Below, piece after piece: positions 8,067 to 16,242 of a stretch of DNA of 64,000 nt (position 1 is its first letter; the number at the start of each line of letters is the position of its first letter). This stretch comes from Streptomyces sp. NA02950 (lineage in GTDB: Bacteria > Actinomycetota > Actinomycetes > Streptomycetales > Streptomycetaceae), in contig NZ_CP054916.1 in the NCBI RefSeq assembly GCF_013364155.1, positions 6,941,001 to 7,005,000 on the forward strand. Reading direction: 5' to 3'. The notes below the pieces were generated by a model, which was not told where the DNA came from, made no database searches, and saw nothing but the letters and a program-made list of their open reading frames with translations. A program made the translations under genes and the position numbers.

Positions 8067-9878
8067 TCAGAACACCGGCGTGCCCTCGCGCGTGAGTTTC
8101 CAGTCCACCGAGGCGAACCGCGCCACATCGACCGTCCCCTGGGCCTTCACCCACCCGATGATGGTGTTCCGGATCTCGTCCGAGTTGGCCCACACCTGCT
8201 TGGCCTTGGGCAGGTGCGGGAAGTTGCCGCCCCCACTGGCACGGTAGTTGTTCACCGCCAGTACGAACCGGGCCGCGTCGTCCACCGGCTTGCCGTCGAA
8301 GGTCAGCCCGGCGATCCGCGCACCGGGCGCCTTGGCGATGTCGATCTCGTAGCTCACCCCGCTGACCACGTCGTAGTTGTAGTCCGGGATGTTCCCCGCG
8401 TTCGTCAGCTTCGCCGGATCCACCTCACCCCCGGCCGGGGTCCGCACGTAGTAGCGCGCCGAGAACTCCAGGTACTCCTTCAGCTGGGCGCCCGTCAGCA
8501 CCCGTGCCTCGAGGGTGTTCTCGAACGGATAGAGCCCCGCCACCTGCCGGATGGTGACCTTTCCCGCCGGGACCTTCGCCGTGCGCGAGAAGCACGAAGC
8601 CTGTGACAGCACCGGGAGCGCGGCGTGCTCGGTGCCCTCCAGCGCCTTCTTCACCGTCTCCGTCTGCACATGGTTGATGAAGTCGATGATCGGCGCGTCC
8701 TTGTACGGCGCCTCGGTGGCCGCCATCGCCGCCGTACAGCTGCCGATCACCTGGTTCACATAGCCCACGACCTTCTGGTGCTCATCGCCGAGCAGCTTCA
8801 CGATCCGCGGGTCCTCCTCGGCCGCGGCCGAGTTCAGCACCTCCGCCGACACCGACGCCACCCGCCATCGGCCCCGGGCCCACTCCAGCTCGAAGTCGAA
8901 CACCGTCAGCCGCTGACCCCACTTGAGCGGCTCGGAGAGCACCACCTCCCGGCCCGTCTTCCTGTTCACCACCCGGGACTCGGGGATCTCCACATGGGCG
9001 TGGCCGACCAGGATCGCGTCGATCCCGGGCACCTGCTCCGCCACCAGCGCCGCCGCGTTCTCCACATACGGCACCTGGTCGCCGTAGCTGGACGTCCCGC
9101 TGGTGCCCGAATGCGCCGAGACGATCACCACATCCGCACCCATCGAACGCAGCCGCGGCACCCACTTCGCCGCCTGCTCCTCCAGCCCCGGGAAGGTCAT
9201 CTTCCCCTGGACATTGGCCTTGTCCCAGATCGCGATGCCCGGATTGGTCAGCCCCAGCACCGCCACCTTCACCGTCCGCCCGCAGGGCGTGCGCAGCCGG
9301 GTCATCCAGTACGGCGGGAACGCGGGCCGCAGCGTCTTCGCGTCCAGCGCGTTGGCGCCCAGCAGCGGGAAGTCGCACTGCTCCTCGAACTTCCGCAGCA
9401 CCGGGATGCCGTAGTTGAACTCGTGGTTGCCCAGCGCCGCCGCGTCGTAGCCGATGGCGTTCATGGCCTGTGCCATCGGATGCACCGGGCCGCCCGCGCC
9501 GGTGATCGGATCCACCTTGGCGTAGTAGTACGACAGCTGGGTGCCCTGGATGGTGTCACCCGCGTCGATCAGCAGGGTGTTGCGGTGCCCCTTCTCCGCG
9601 CGGACCCGCTCCACCAGCGTGGAGATCTTCGCCAGGCCGACGTCGTTGTGGGCGGCGTCGTCGAACTCGGCGTCGGTGAAGTAGTCCCAGTTGAAGACGT
9701 TGCCGTGCAGATCGGTGGTGCCCATGACGGTGAACGCGTACCGCTTGGCGCCCCCGCCGCCGGTCCCGCTCTCCCGGTCGTCCGCCTCGGCCGGAACGGC
9801 CGCCGCGCCTCCGGCCAGTGCCACCCCTGCGCTTGTCGCGGCCGAGCGGCCCAGGAACGTCCTACGGTTGAGCGGCAT
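8067..9878 (-). CDS. Tat-exported 5'-nucleotidase / 2',3'-cyclic nucleotide phosphodiesterase family protein
   Basis: A 603-residue secreted metallophosphoesterase. The N-terminus MPLNRRTFLGRSAATSAG followed by an Ala-rich stretch is a Tat signal peptide. Metal-binding motifs run in family order: GTTDLHGNVFNWDYF, LLIDAGDTIQGT, LGNHEFNYG, VSAHSG, and GHAHVEIPE. The C-terminal nucleotide-binding domain contains NHVQTETVKKAL and LYPFENTLEARVLTGAQLKEYLE. It would hydrolyse nucleotides or cyclic nucleotides outside the cell to release phosphate and nucleoside. The start at 9878 has a good ribosome site (GGGGAGAAGG) 4-5 bases upstream; the longer frame to 9956 lacks one. It is divergent from the NUDIX gene. 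Confidence 0.93.
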   Translation of the reverse strand: MPLNRRTFLGRSAATSAGVALAGGAAAVPAEADDRESGTGGGGAKRYAFTVMGTTDLHGNVFNWDYFTDAEFDDAAHNDVGLAKISTLVERVRAEKGHRNTLLIDAGDTIQGTQLSYYYAKVDPITGAGGPVHPMAQAMNAIGYDAAALGNHEFNYGIPVLRKFEEQCDFPLLGANALDAKTLRPAFPPYWMTRLRTPCGRTVKVAVLGLTNPGIAIWDKANVQGKMTFPGLEEQAAKWVPRLRSMGADVVIVSAHSGTSGTSSYGDQVPYVENAAALVAEQVPGIDAILVGHAHVEIPESRVVNRKTGREVVLSEPLKWGQRLTVFDFELEWARGRWRVASVSAEVLNSAAAEEDPRIVKLLGDEHQKVVGYVNQVIGSCTAAMAATEAPYKDAPIIDFINHVQTETVKKALEGTEHAALPVLSQASCFSRTAKVPAGKVTIRQVAGLYPFENTLEARVLTGAQLKEYLEFSARYYVRTPAGGEVDPAKLTNAGNIPDYNYDVVSGVSYEIDIAKAPGARIAGLTFDGKPVDDAARFVLAVNNYRASGGGNFPHLPKAKQVWANSDEIRNTIIGWVKAQGTVDVARFASVDWKLTREGTPVF

Positions 9879-10009
9879 GTCCTTCTCCCCTGATGCGATA
9901 CGCGCGCCCTCCGGAATGGGGCACAACGCGCGTAGATTCTGGCCCAACGCGACCATTCCGCAACAGCCTTGACAGGTTGCGATCGGATTGCTTCCGGCAT
10001 GCTGGGGGA

Positions 10010-10468
10010 ATGGCCAACCGACATCTGCGCGTCGCGGCGTACGCCGTCTGCGTTGACAACGGAAGCGTCCTGCTCGCCCGGTGGATCGGCCCCGACGGCA
10101 AGCGGTGGACGATGCCCGGCGGCGGACTCCACCACGGCGAGGACCCCTGCGACGCCGTCCACCGCGAGGTCGAGGAGGAGACCGGCTATACGGTGGAGAT
10201 CGAGCGGCTGCTCGGCATCGACACCGTCCGCGGCCGCACCCCGCGGCGACTGGGCCGCGACGCCGACTTCCACGGTGTACGCGTCCTCTACGCGGCCCGG
10301 GTGACCGGCGGGGAACTGCGCCACGAGACCGGCGGCTCGACCGACCGGGCGGCGTGGATCGAACTGGACCGGGTGCCCGGCCTGGACCGGGTGCCGCTGG
10401 TGGACATCGCGCTGACCCTCAACGCCGACCGGCCCCCGCAGGGACGGCTCACCGTGCCGTCCCGCTGA
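10010..10468 (+). CDS. NUDIX hydrolase
   Basis: A 152-residue cytoplasmic protein. The NUDIX box is complete: GGGLHHGEDPCDAVHREVEE then ETGY, matching Gx5Ex7REUxEExGU, at about residues 38-61. It would hydrolyse a nucleoside diphosphate-linked substrate; which one is not predictable. The start MANRHLRVAAYAV is preferred over the longer frame beginning at 9893 because it starts at the first strand of the fold. It is divergent from the 5'-nucleotidase with 131 bp between them, holding a TTGACA hexamer at 9969-9974 but no well-spaced -10. Confidence 0.88.
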   Translation: MANRHLRVAAYAVCVDNGSVLLARWIGPDGKRWTMPGGGLHHGEDPCDAVHREVEEETGYTVEIERLLGIDTVRGRTPRRLGRDADFHGVRVLYAARVTGGELRHETGGSTDRAAWIELDRVPGLDRVPLVDIALTLNADRPPQGRLTVPSR

Positions 10469-10505
10469 GCCCGTCCCCCCACTCCTCTGCCACCCGGGAG
10501 CCTCC

Positions 10506-11219
10506 ATGGACCAGCCCGCCACCCCCGTCCCGTACGGCACCCCCGTCCCGTACGGCACCCCCGACACCCCGCGCCTGGCCGTCCGCGGCGAGGCACGGCT
10601 CGAGGCCGACCCCGAGATCGCCCGGCTCGGCATCACCGTCAGCGCCCGCGGCTCCGACCGGCGGGCCGCGCTGGAGGACCTCACCCGCCGCAACAAGCAC
10701 GTCCTCGACCTGGTGAAGTCCTACGGCGAAGCGATCGAGACCCTTGAGACCGGCGCCTTCACGATCACCCCCGAACTCACCGCCAAGGGCCGCCATGAAC
10801 GCGTCCGCGCCTACCACGGCCGGGTCCACCTCACCGTGACGATCACCGACTTCACCGCGCTCGGCGAGCTCACCACCCGGCTCGGCGACGCCGAACTCAC
10901 CACCGTCAACGGACCCCGGTGGGCGCTGCGCCCCGACTCGCCCGTCCACCGCGAGGCCCGCCAGGAGGCGGTGCGGCAGGCCGTACGACGCGCCCGCGAG
11001 TACGCCGAGGCGCTGGGCGCCTCGCTCGTCGCCCTGGTCGAGCTGGCCGACCTCGAGGCGGAGGCCGGGCCGATGACCCCGGTGGCAATGGCCGCCCCGC
11101 GCGCCCGGTCCGGCTACGGTGGTGCCGAGAGCGCCCCGGCGCTGGACCTGGAACCGGAGCGCCAGACCGTGTACGCGCACCTCAACGCGCGCTTCACCAT
11201 GACCCGCCCCGAGCTGTGA
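10506..11219 (+). CDS. SIMPL (DUF541) domain protein
   Basis: A 237-residue protein with the SIMPL/DUF541 pattern: LAVRGEARLEADPEIARLGITVSARGSDRRAALEDL near the start, a middle YHGRVHLTVTI, and a long helix with REARQEAVRQAVRRAREYAEALGASL. No signal peptide or transmembrane segment is visible, whereas many SIMPL proteins are secreted. The N-terminus contains a duplicated VPYGTP unit from an 18-bp tandem DNA repeat (10522-10557). The function is not established. It follows the NUDIX gene by 37 bp and may share its transcript. Confidence 0.8.
   Translation: MDQPATPVPYGTPVPYGTPDTPRLAVRGEARLEADPEIARLGITVSARGSDRRAALEDLTRRNKHVLDLVKSYGEAIETLETGAFTITPELTAKGRHERVRAYHGRVHLTVTITDFTALGELTTRLGDAELTTVNGPRWALRPDSPVHREARQEAVRQAVRRAREYAEALGASLVALVELADLEAEAGPMTPVAMAAPRARSGYGGAESAPALDLEPERQTVYAHLNARFTMTRPEL
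10522..10557 (+). repeat. Two tandem copies of an 18-bp unit
   Basis: CCCCCGTCCCGTACGGCA occurs twice head to tail at the start of the SIMPL gene and adds six residues (VPYGTP) per copy, so length variation by slippage would stay in frame. Confidence 0.85.
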
Positions 11220-11354
11220 AACGCCCCCGGAAATCGCTCATCGGAGCATGGCCGTGCACGTTTCATTAGTTGTCAATAACCTGCCATGCAATTGCCATGG
11301 AGGAGTACGGACTTCCCGGTCCTTTACCCACCGGTAAGTCATAGGCTCGAGGAC

Positions 11355-12785
11355 ATGCGCCGAGCGAAAATCGTCTGTACTTTGGGACCCGCCACCGACT
11401 CGTACGAGCAGATCAAGGCACTCGTCGAGGCCGGAATGGACGTGGCCCGCTTCAACCTCAGCCACGGCACCTACGCCGAGCACGAGGAGCGTTATCGGCG
11501 AGTGCGGAAAGCCTCGCTGGAGACCGGCCGCAGTGTCGGCATCCTCGCCGACCTTCAAGGCCCGAAGATTCGGCTCGGACGATTCCGCGAAGGCCCCGTA
11601 CTCCTTGAACGCGGCGATGAGTTCACCATCACCGTCGAACCGATCGAGGGCGACCAGCACCGCTGCGGCACCACCTACGAGGGACTGGCCGCCGACGTCA
11701 GCAAGGGCGAGCGGATCCTCGTCGACGACGGCCGCGTCACGCTGGAGGTCGTCGACGTCGACGGCCCGCGGGTGCACACGATCGTCATCGAAGGCGGCAT
11801 GGTCTCCGACCACAAGGGCCTCAATCTGCCCGGTGTCTCCGTCTCCGTCCCCGCCCTCTCCCAGAAGGACATCGACGACCTCCGCTGGGCCCTGCGCACC
11901 GGCGCCGACATCATCGCCCTGTCCTTCGTGCGCAATGAGAAGGACATCATCGACGTCCACCGGGTGATGCAGGAGGAGGACTGCCGGCTCCCGGTCATCG
12001 CGAAGATCGAGAAGCCGCAGGCGGTCGAGAACCTGGACGGGATCGTCGACGCCTTCGACGGCATCATGGTCGCCCGCGGCGACCTCGGCGTCGAAATGCC
12101 GCTGGAACAGGTGCCGATTGTCCAGAAGCGCGCGATCAAGCTGGCCAAGCGCAACGCCAAGCCGGTGATCGTCGCGACCCAGATGCTGGACTCGATGATC
12201 GACAACTCCCGCCCCACCCGCGCCGAGGCGTCCGACGTGGCCAACGCGGTGATCGACGGCACCGACGCGGTGATGCTCTCCGGTGAGACCAGCGTCGGGA
12301 AGTACCCGATCGCCACGGTCAAGACGATGGGCCGGATCGTCGCCGCCGCCGAGGAGGACATCCTCGCCAAGGGTCTCCCCCCGCTCACCGAGCGCAACAA
12401 GCCCCGCACCCAGGGCGGCGCGGTGGCCCGCGCGGCGGCCGAGATGGGCGACTTCCTCGACGCCAAGTGCCTGGTCGCCTTCACCCAGTCCGGCGACACC
12501 GTCCGCCGCCTCTCCCGCTACCGCTCCCCGATCCCCCTCCTCGCCTTCACCCCGGAGCCGAACACCCGCTCCCAGCTCAATCTGACCTGGGGCGTCGAGA
12601 CCTTCCTCGGCCCGAGGGTCGACTCCACGGACTCGATGGTGGCCCAGGTCGACGAGGAACTGCTGCGCCTCGGCCGCTGCAAGAAGGGCGACCTCGTCAT
12701 CATCACCGCCGGCTCCCCACCCGGCGTCTCCGGCTCCACCAACCTGGTCCGCGCGCACTACATCGGGGCGGACGATCTGCGATAG
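11355..12785 (+). CDS. pyk: Pyruvate kinase
   Basis: A 476-residue glycolytic enzyme making pyruvate and ATP from phosphoenolpyruvate and ADP. Visible are the N-terminal TLGPATDS and FNLSHGTYAEH (phosphate and K+ ligands), IAKIEKPQAVENLDGI near residues 214-228 with the catalytic Lys, MVARGDLGVE near 236-245 with the Mg2+-binding Asp, and ATQMLDSMIDNSRPTRAE with the conserved Thr. The MRRAKIVCTLG start at 11355 is preferred to the frame beginning at 11286. A GAGG sits 4 bases upstream. It follows the SIMPL gene by 135 bp with AT-richer sequence (TTCATTAGTTGTCAATAACC) that probably holds its promoter. Streptomyces commonly have two pyk genes; only one is in view. Confidence 0.96.
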   Translation: MRRAKIVCTLGPATDSYEQIKALVEAGMDVARFNLSHGTYAEHEERYRRVRKASLETGRSVGILADLQGPKIRLGRFREGPVLLERGDEFTITVEPIEGDQHRCGTTYEGLAADVSKGERILVDDGRVTLEVVDVDGPRVHTIVIEGGMVSDHKGLNLPGVSVSVPALSQKDIDDLRWALRTGADIIALSFVRNEKDIIDVHRVMQEEDCRLPVIAKIEKPQAVENLDGIVDAFDGIMVARGDLGVEMPLEQVPIVQKRAIKLAKRNAKPVIVATQMLDSMIDNSRPTRAEASDVANAVIDGTDAVMLSGETSVGKYPIATVKTMGRIVAAAEEDILAKGLPPLTERNKPRTQGGAVARAAAEMGDFLDAKCLVAFTQSGDTVRRLSRYRSPIPLLAFTPEPNTRSQLNLTWGVETFLGPRVDSTDSMVAQVDEELLRLGRCKKGDLVIITAGSPPGVSGSTNLVRAHYIGADDLR

Positions 12786-12815
12786 TCCCGCGCCTCCGGG
12801 GCCGGAGTGCTGGGC

Positions 12816-13604
12816 TCAGTACTTCGGCCCGACATGGGCGTCCATGAGGGCGACGGAGGCCCTGCGGGCAACGGAGATGTTGAATGGGTCGCTGCCACGC
12901 GCCAACGTCGTCCACTCGACGCCCACCTTGGTGAGGGTGTCGGAGCATAACGTGCGGATGTCGTCGGACTTGTTGGTGAAGAAGTAGCGCGGATACTCAT
13001 AGCGCTTGCGCTCGCCCGCGACGATGCGGGTGGTCCAGTTGGTGATCCGGCAGCCGTCGGAGTGGAAGAGCCCGCGGATGAAATCCCAGGGGTGACCGTC
13101 CACGAGCTGCTGTTGCCAGGGTTCGAGGGCGATGATGCGGTCGTGCTTCTTGCCGGGACCGTGCTGTGGGAACATGCACCACAGATGCTGGGAGTAGACC
13201 TTCACGTTGCGGCAGCCCGTCCTGCGAACCCGGCAGACGGAGTTATCTGGGAAGACGGCCTGCATCGCTGCCTGGCATTCGTCCAGCAACCCAGGCCAAG
13301 CTTCGTCACAGGCGATCATGAGGCTCGGTGCCCGATGTTGGGAGTACTGAATGATGTGCCCGTCACCGAGGTACAGGCCGAGTAAGTAGGCATAGGCCGC
13401 ATGATCAAGTTCGCGGCCGTCGCAGCGCGGGCAAGGCCGATGAGCCCTGCCGGGGAGTGTGCCCTGCTGAGCGCGATCGAGGTGGAGCCAATAACCGACG
13501 GTCCCTACGGGTACGCCGAGCATTCGAGAGACGTCCGCGTTCCTCACTCCGGAGCGGAGCAGCTTGATTGCCTTCTGTCGCACATCAGTGCCATGCGTGT
13601 GCAT
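12816..13604 (-). CDS. LAGLIDADG-type homing-endonuclease-like protein with N-terminal HTH
   Basis: A 262-residue protein. The N-terminus VRQKAIKLLRSGVRNADVSRMLGVPVGTVGYWLH looks like a resolvase-type helix-turn-helix, then a CPRC pair near residue 58. Two LAGLIDADG-like helices follow, YLLGLYLGDGHI at about 73-84 and FIRGLFHSDGCR at about 174-185, each keeping the acidic residue that binds Mg2+ in this family. The arrangement is that of a single-chain free-standing homing endonuclease or an intein endonuclease relative. It lies 96 bp beyond the 3' end of tRNA-Leu on the same strand. An ATG at 13604 with AGGG upstream is preferred; a TTG at 13622 is possible. Whether it cuts DNA or only binds it is unknown. 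Confidence 0.8.
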   Translation of the reverse strand: MHTHGTDVRQKAIKLLRSGVRNADVSRMLGVPVGTVGYWLHLDRAQQGTLPGRAHRPCPRCDGRELDHAAYAYLLGLYLGDGHIIQYSQHRAPSLMIACDEAWPGLLDECQAAMQAVFPDNSVCRVRRTGCRNVKVYSQHLWCMFPQHGPGKKHDRIIALEPWQQQLVDGHPWDFIRGLFHSDGCRITNWTTRIVAGERKRYEYPRYFFTNKSDDIRTLCSDTLTKVGVEWTTLARGSDPFNISVARRASVALMDAHVGPKY

Positions 13605-13611
13605 GTGATAA

Positions 13612-13639
13612 CCCTGCGCCAAGAAGGCGAGGCGCAGGG
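13612..13639 (-). promoter_or_regulatory. Hairpin that would hide the ribosome site of the LAGLIDADG gene
   Basis: A perfect 9-bp stem, CCCTGCGCC pairing with GGCGCAGGG around a 10-base loop, ends 7 bases before the ATG at 13604 when read on the minus strand. The 3' arm contains the only Shine-Dalgarno-like AGGG. It could limit translation or act as the end of the tRNA transcript, although no T tract follows. Confidence 0.45.
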
Positions 13640-13699
13640 CAGAACGACGGTGATTTCACGAGAACGTGAAGGTCCGCTGGGAGACCTCCGAAGACGAGG

Positions 13700-13782
13700 T
13701 ACCGGGTGCGGGATTCGAACCCGCAAGCCCTCTCGGGCAGAGGTGTTTGAGACCTCCGTGTATACCCTTCCACCAACCCGGC
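13700..13782 (-). tRNA. tRNA-Leu, anticodon CAA
   Basis: An 83-nt class II tRNA on the minus strand. The acceptor arms GCCGGGT and ACCCGGT pair with a terminal G-U. The anticodon arm has the loop CTCAAAC giving CAA, which decodes UUG. A long variable arm (GCCCGAGAGGGC) identifies the Leu class, and the T arm is GCGGGTTCGAATCCCGC. The discriminator is A. The CCA end is not fully encoded (CCT follows). The LAGLIDADG-type gene lies immediately downstream. Confidence 0.95.
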
Positions 13783-13879
13783 AAGGTGTTTGGAGCGCGC
13801 GCACAGCTTACCGTGTGAAAGACGAACTCGTCTCGCAGGTAGGCTCGACGTGCAGCACCTGCCATGAACGAGGAGCCCC

Positions 13880-14515
13880 GTGAGCGCCAGCGAGCCCGTC
13901 GACGAGCAGTCGCACATCCCCCCGCAGACCACCCGCGTCGTCATCGCCGAGGACGAGGCGCTGATCCGCCTCGACCTCAAGGAGATGCTCGAGGAGGAGG
14001 GGTACTCCGTCGTCGGCGAGGCGGGCGATGGCGAGACGGCCATTGCGCTCGCTCAGGAGCACCACCCCGACCTCGTCATCCTCGATGTGAAGATGCCCGT
14101 TCTGGACGGGATCTCCGCCGCCGAGCGGATCGCGGGTGAGCGGATCGCGCCCGTGCTGATGCTCACCGCCTTCTCGCAGCGCGAGCTGGTGGAGCGGGCG
14201 CGGGACGCGGGGGCGATGGCGTATCTGGTGAAGCCGTTCAGCAAGAGCGATGTGGTGCCCGCCATCGAGATGGCCGTCTCCCGTTTCACCGAGCTGAAGA
14301 CGCTGGAGCAGGAGGTCGCCGATCTCTCCCAGCGGCTGGAGACCCGCAAGCTGGTGGACCGGGCCAAGAGCATTCTCCAGACCCAGTACGGGCTGACCGA
14401 GCCCGCCGCGTTCCGCTGGATCCAGAAGACCTCGATGGACCGCCGGCTGTCGATGCAGCAGGTGGCCGAGGCCGTCATCGAGGACGCGGAGGAGAAGAAG
14501 GCCAAGGAGCAGTAG
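13880..14515 (+). CDS. ANTAR-domain response regulator (transcription antiterminator)
   Basis: A 211-residue two-component regulator of the PdtaR/AmiR-NasT type. The receiver domain (about 19-135) has the acidic pair in VIAEDEALIR, phospho-acceptor D69 in VILDVKMPVLDG, the switch Thr in LMLTAFS and the conserved Lys in LVKPFS. The C-terminal ANTAR domain (about 145-203) includes LVDRAKSILQTQYGLTEPAAFRWIQKTSMDRRLSMQQVAEAVI, an RNA-binding three-helix unit that stabilises antiterminator hairpins. The start is a GTG with GAGGAG ten bases upstream. No sensor kinase is adjacent. It is convergent with the branched-chain amino acid transporter and separated from it by a strong bidirectional terminator. 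Confidence 0.93.
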   Translation: MSASEPVDEQSHIPPQTTRVVIAEDEALIRLDLKEMLEEEGYSVVGEAGDGETAIALAQEHHPDLVILDVKMPVLDGISAAERIAGERIAPVLMLTAFSQRELVERARDAGAMAYLVKPFSKSDVVPAIEMAVSRFTELKTLEQEVADLSQRLETRKLVDRAKSILQTQYGLTEPAAFRWIQKTSMDRRLSMQQVAEAVIEDAEEKKAKEQ

Positions 14516-14529
14516 GCGCAAGGCACAAA

Positions 14530-14568
14530 GGGAGAGGCCCGCACCACACATCGGTGCGGGCCTCTCCC
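14530..14568. terminator. Bidirectional intrinsic terminator
   Basis: A perfect 16-bp stem, GGGAGAGGCCCGCACC with its complement, around a 7-base loop lies between the convergent ANTAR regulator and the livF end. It can terminate both transcripts. Confidence 0.9.
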
Positions 14569-14587
14569 CGTTCGTCGTGCGGGGCGC

Positions 14588-15304
14588 TCAGTCCTCGCCG
14601 AGGTACGCCTTCCGCACCGACTCGTCGTGCAGCAGCGACTCCCCGGTCCCCGACAGCACGATCTTGCCGATCTCCATCACATGGCCCTGATCGGCCAGCG
14701 ACAGTGCCGCCTGGGCGTTCTGCTCCACCAGCAGGATGGTGGTGCCCTGCGCCTTCAGTTCGGCGATCGTCTGCATGATCTTCTGCATCATGATCGGCGA
14801 GAGCCCCATCGACGGCTCGTCGAGCATCAGCAGCTTGGGGCGGGACATCAGCGCGCGGCCCATGGCGAGCATCTGCTGCTCACCGCCGGAGAGGGTGCCC
14901 GCGGCCTGGGTGCGGCGTTCGCCGAGGATGGGGAAGAGGTCGTACGCCTTCTGGATATCGGCGGCGACCCCGTCCGTGTCCTTCCGGAGAAACGCTCCGA
15001 GCTGGAGGTTCTCGGCGATCGTCAGCCGGGGGAAGATATGCCGTCCCTCGGGCGAGTGGGCCAGGCCCAGTGCGACGATCTTGTGGGCGGGGATGCCCTT
15101 GAGCGGCTTGCCGTCGAAGCGGATGGAGCCGCCGAGGGGTTCCAGGAGGCCGGACAGGGTGCGCAGGGTGGTCGTCTTACCGGCGCCGTTGGTGCCGATG
15201 AGGGTGACGACCTGGCCGGCCTCGACGCTGAACGAGATGCCCTTGACGGCTTCGATCTTGCCGTAGGCGACCCGCAGGTCTTCGACCTCGAGCAGTGCGG
15301 TCAC
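14588..15304 (-). CDS. livF: Branched-chain amino acid ABC transporter, ATPase LivF
   Basis: A 238-residue cytoplasmic ABC ATPase. Walker A is GTNGAGKT at residues 37-44, the Q-loop region includes LAHSPEGRHIFPRLTIAENL (typical of LivF), the signature is LSGGEQQ and Walker B is LLMLDEPSMGLSP; the H-loop appears as LLVEQN. The start is a GTG overlapping the livG stop by four bases. It is the last gene of livHMGF and energises uptake of leucine, isoleucine and valine, probably through a membrane-bound heterodimer with LivG. Confidence 0.93.
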   Translation of the reverse strand: MTALLEVEDLRVAYGKIEAVKGISFSVEAGQVVTLIGTNGAGKTTTLRTLSGLLEPLGGSIRFDGKPLKGIPAHKIVALGLAHSPEGRHIFPRLTIAENLQLGAFLRKDTDGVAADIQKAYDLFPILGERRTQAAGTLSGGEQQMLAMGRALMSRPKLLMLDEPSMGLSPIMMQKIMQTIAELKAQGTTILLVEQNAQAALSLADQGHVMEIGKIVLSGTGESLLHDESVRKAYLGED

Positions 15305-16242
15305 TGTTCGTCCTCCGTACGTGCTGTGGTGCTCTCCGCGTCCCCGGTGGGGCCCGTCTTCGTCAGGCCCGCGCCGCCGGTGCCTCCGGTGGCCGTGTCG
15401 GCTCCGGCCTCCGCGGCCTCGACCTCGGCGACCTCCTCCTCGCCCGGGTCGCCCTCGAAGGGGGTGCCGAGGTAGGCGGCGACCACGCGCTCGTCGCTCT
15501 GGACGACGTCCGAGGTGCCCTCGACGAGCTTCTGACCCTGGACGAGTACGGCGACCCGGTCGCACAGGTTGAAGATGAAGCGCATGTCGTGCTCGATGAC
15601 GAGCACGGCGGTGCCCTGGTCCCGGATGGCGAAGACCAGTTCCTCGGTGGCCCGGGTCTCCTGCGGGTTCATGCCCGCGGTGGGCTCGTCGAGGAGGAGC
15701 AGCCCGGGGTCGCTGGCGAGGGCCCGGGCGATCTCCAGCTTGCGCTGTTCACCGTAGGGGAGGTTACGGGAGAGGTGGTCGGCCTTGTCGGCGAGGCCGG
15801 TGAACTCCAGGAGTTCCATGGCCCGTTCCTTGGACGCGGCCTCGGCGCGCTTGAAGCCGGGGCCGCGCAGCAGGGCGGACCACAGGCCCTCCCTGGTGCG
15901 GGTGTGGCGGCCGACGAGGACGTTCTCCAGCACCGTCATATTGGCGAAGAGCCGGATGTTCTGGAAGGTGCGGGCGACACCGGCCTGGGTGACCAGGTGC
16001 GGCTTGGGCGGCAGCACGGTGCCCTGGTAGGACACGGTGCCTTCGGTGGGCACGTACAGGCCGGTGAGGCAGTTGAAGAAGGTGGTCTTGCCCGCGCCGT
16101 TGGGGCCGATGAGGCCGACGATCTCGCCGGGGTGGACGGCGAGGTCGACCGAGCGTACGGCCGTCAGTCCGCCGAAGCGCATGGTGACGCCGGTGGCGGT
16201 GAGCACGGGAGCGGTCGTGGTGGTGGTCGTCATCTCGGTCAC
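15301..16242 (-). CDS. livG: Branched-chain amino acid ABC transporter, ATPase LivG
   Basis: A 313-residue ABC ATPase with Walker A GPNGAGKT at about 46-53, GVARTFQNIRLFANMTVLENVLVG (LivG Q-loop region), signature LPYGEQRKLEIARAL and Walker B LLLDEPTAGMNPQE. The signature is YGEQ in place of SGGQ, which is usual for LivG. An acidic Glu/Ala/Gly/Thr-rich tail of about 50 residues after VVAAYLGTPFEG extends beyond the normal domain. It overlaps livM upstream and livF downstream by GTGA junctions, so the three are translationally coupled. An ATG at 16233 is an alternative start. Confidence 0.93.
   Translation of the reverse strand: MTEMTTTTTTAPVLTATGVTMRFGGLTAVRSVDLAVHPGEIVGLIGPNGAGKTTFFNCLTGLYVPTEGTVSYQGTVLPPKPHLVTQAGVARTFQNIRLFANMTVLENVLVGRHTRTREGLWSALLRGPGFKRAEAASKERAMELLEFTGLADKADHLSRNLPYGEQRKLEIARALASDPGLLLLDEPTAGMNPQETRATEELVFAIRDQGTAVLVIEHDMRFIFNLCDRVAVLVQGQKLVEGTSDVVQSDERVVAAYLGTPFEGDPGEEEVAEVEAAEAGADTATGGTGGAGLTKTGPTGDAESTTARTEDEQ

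Noticed and set aside
9969..10003. TTGACA with CATGCT as a promoter for the NUDIX gene
   Set aside because: The spacing of 23 bases is too long for a normal sigma-70-type promoter.
13700..13782. tRNA-Leu as attachment site of an integrated element
   Set aside because: No duplicated tRNA 3' end, integrase or excisionase gene is visible; only the LAGLIDADG-type gene is nearby.
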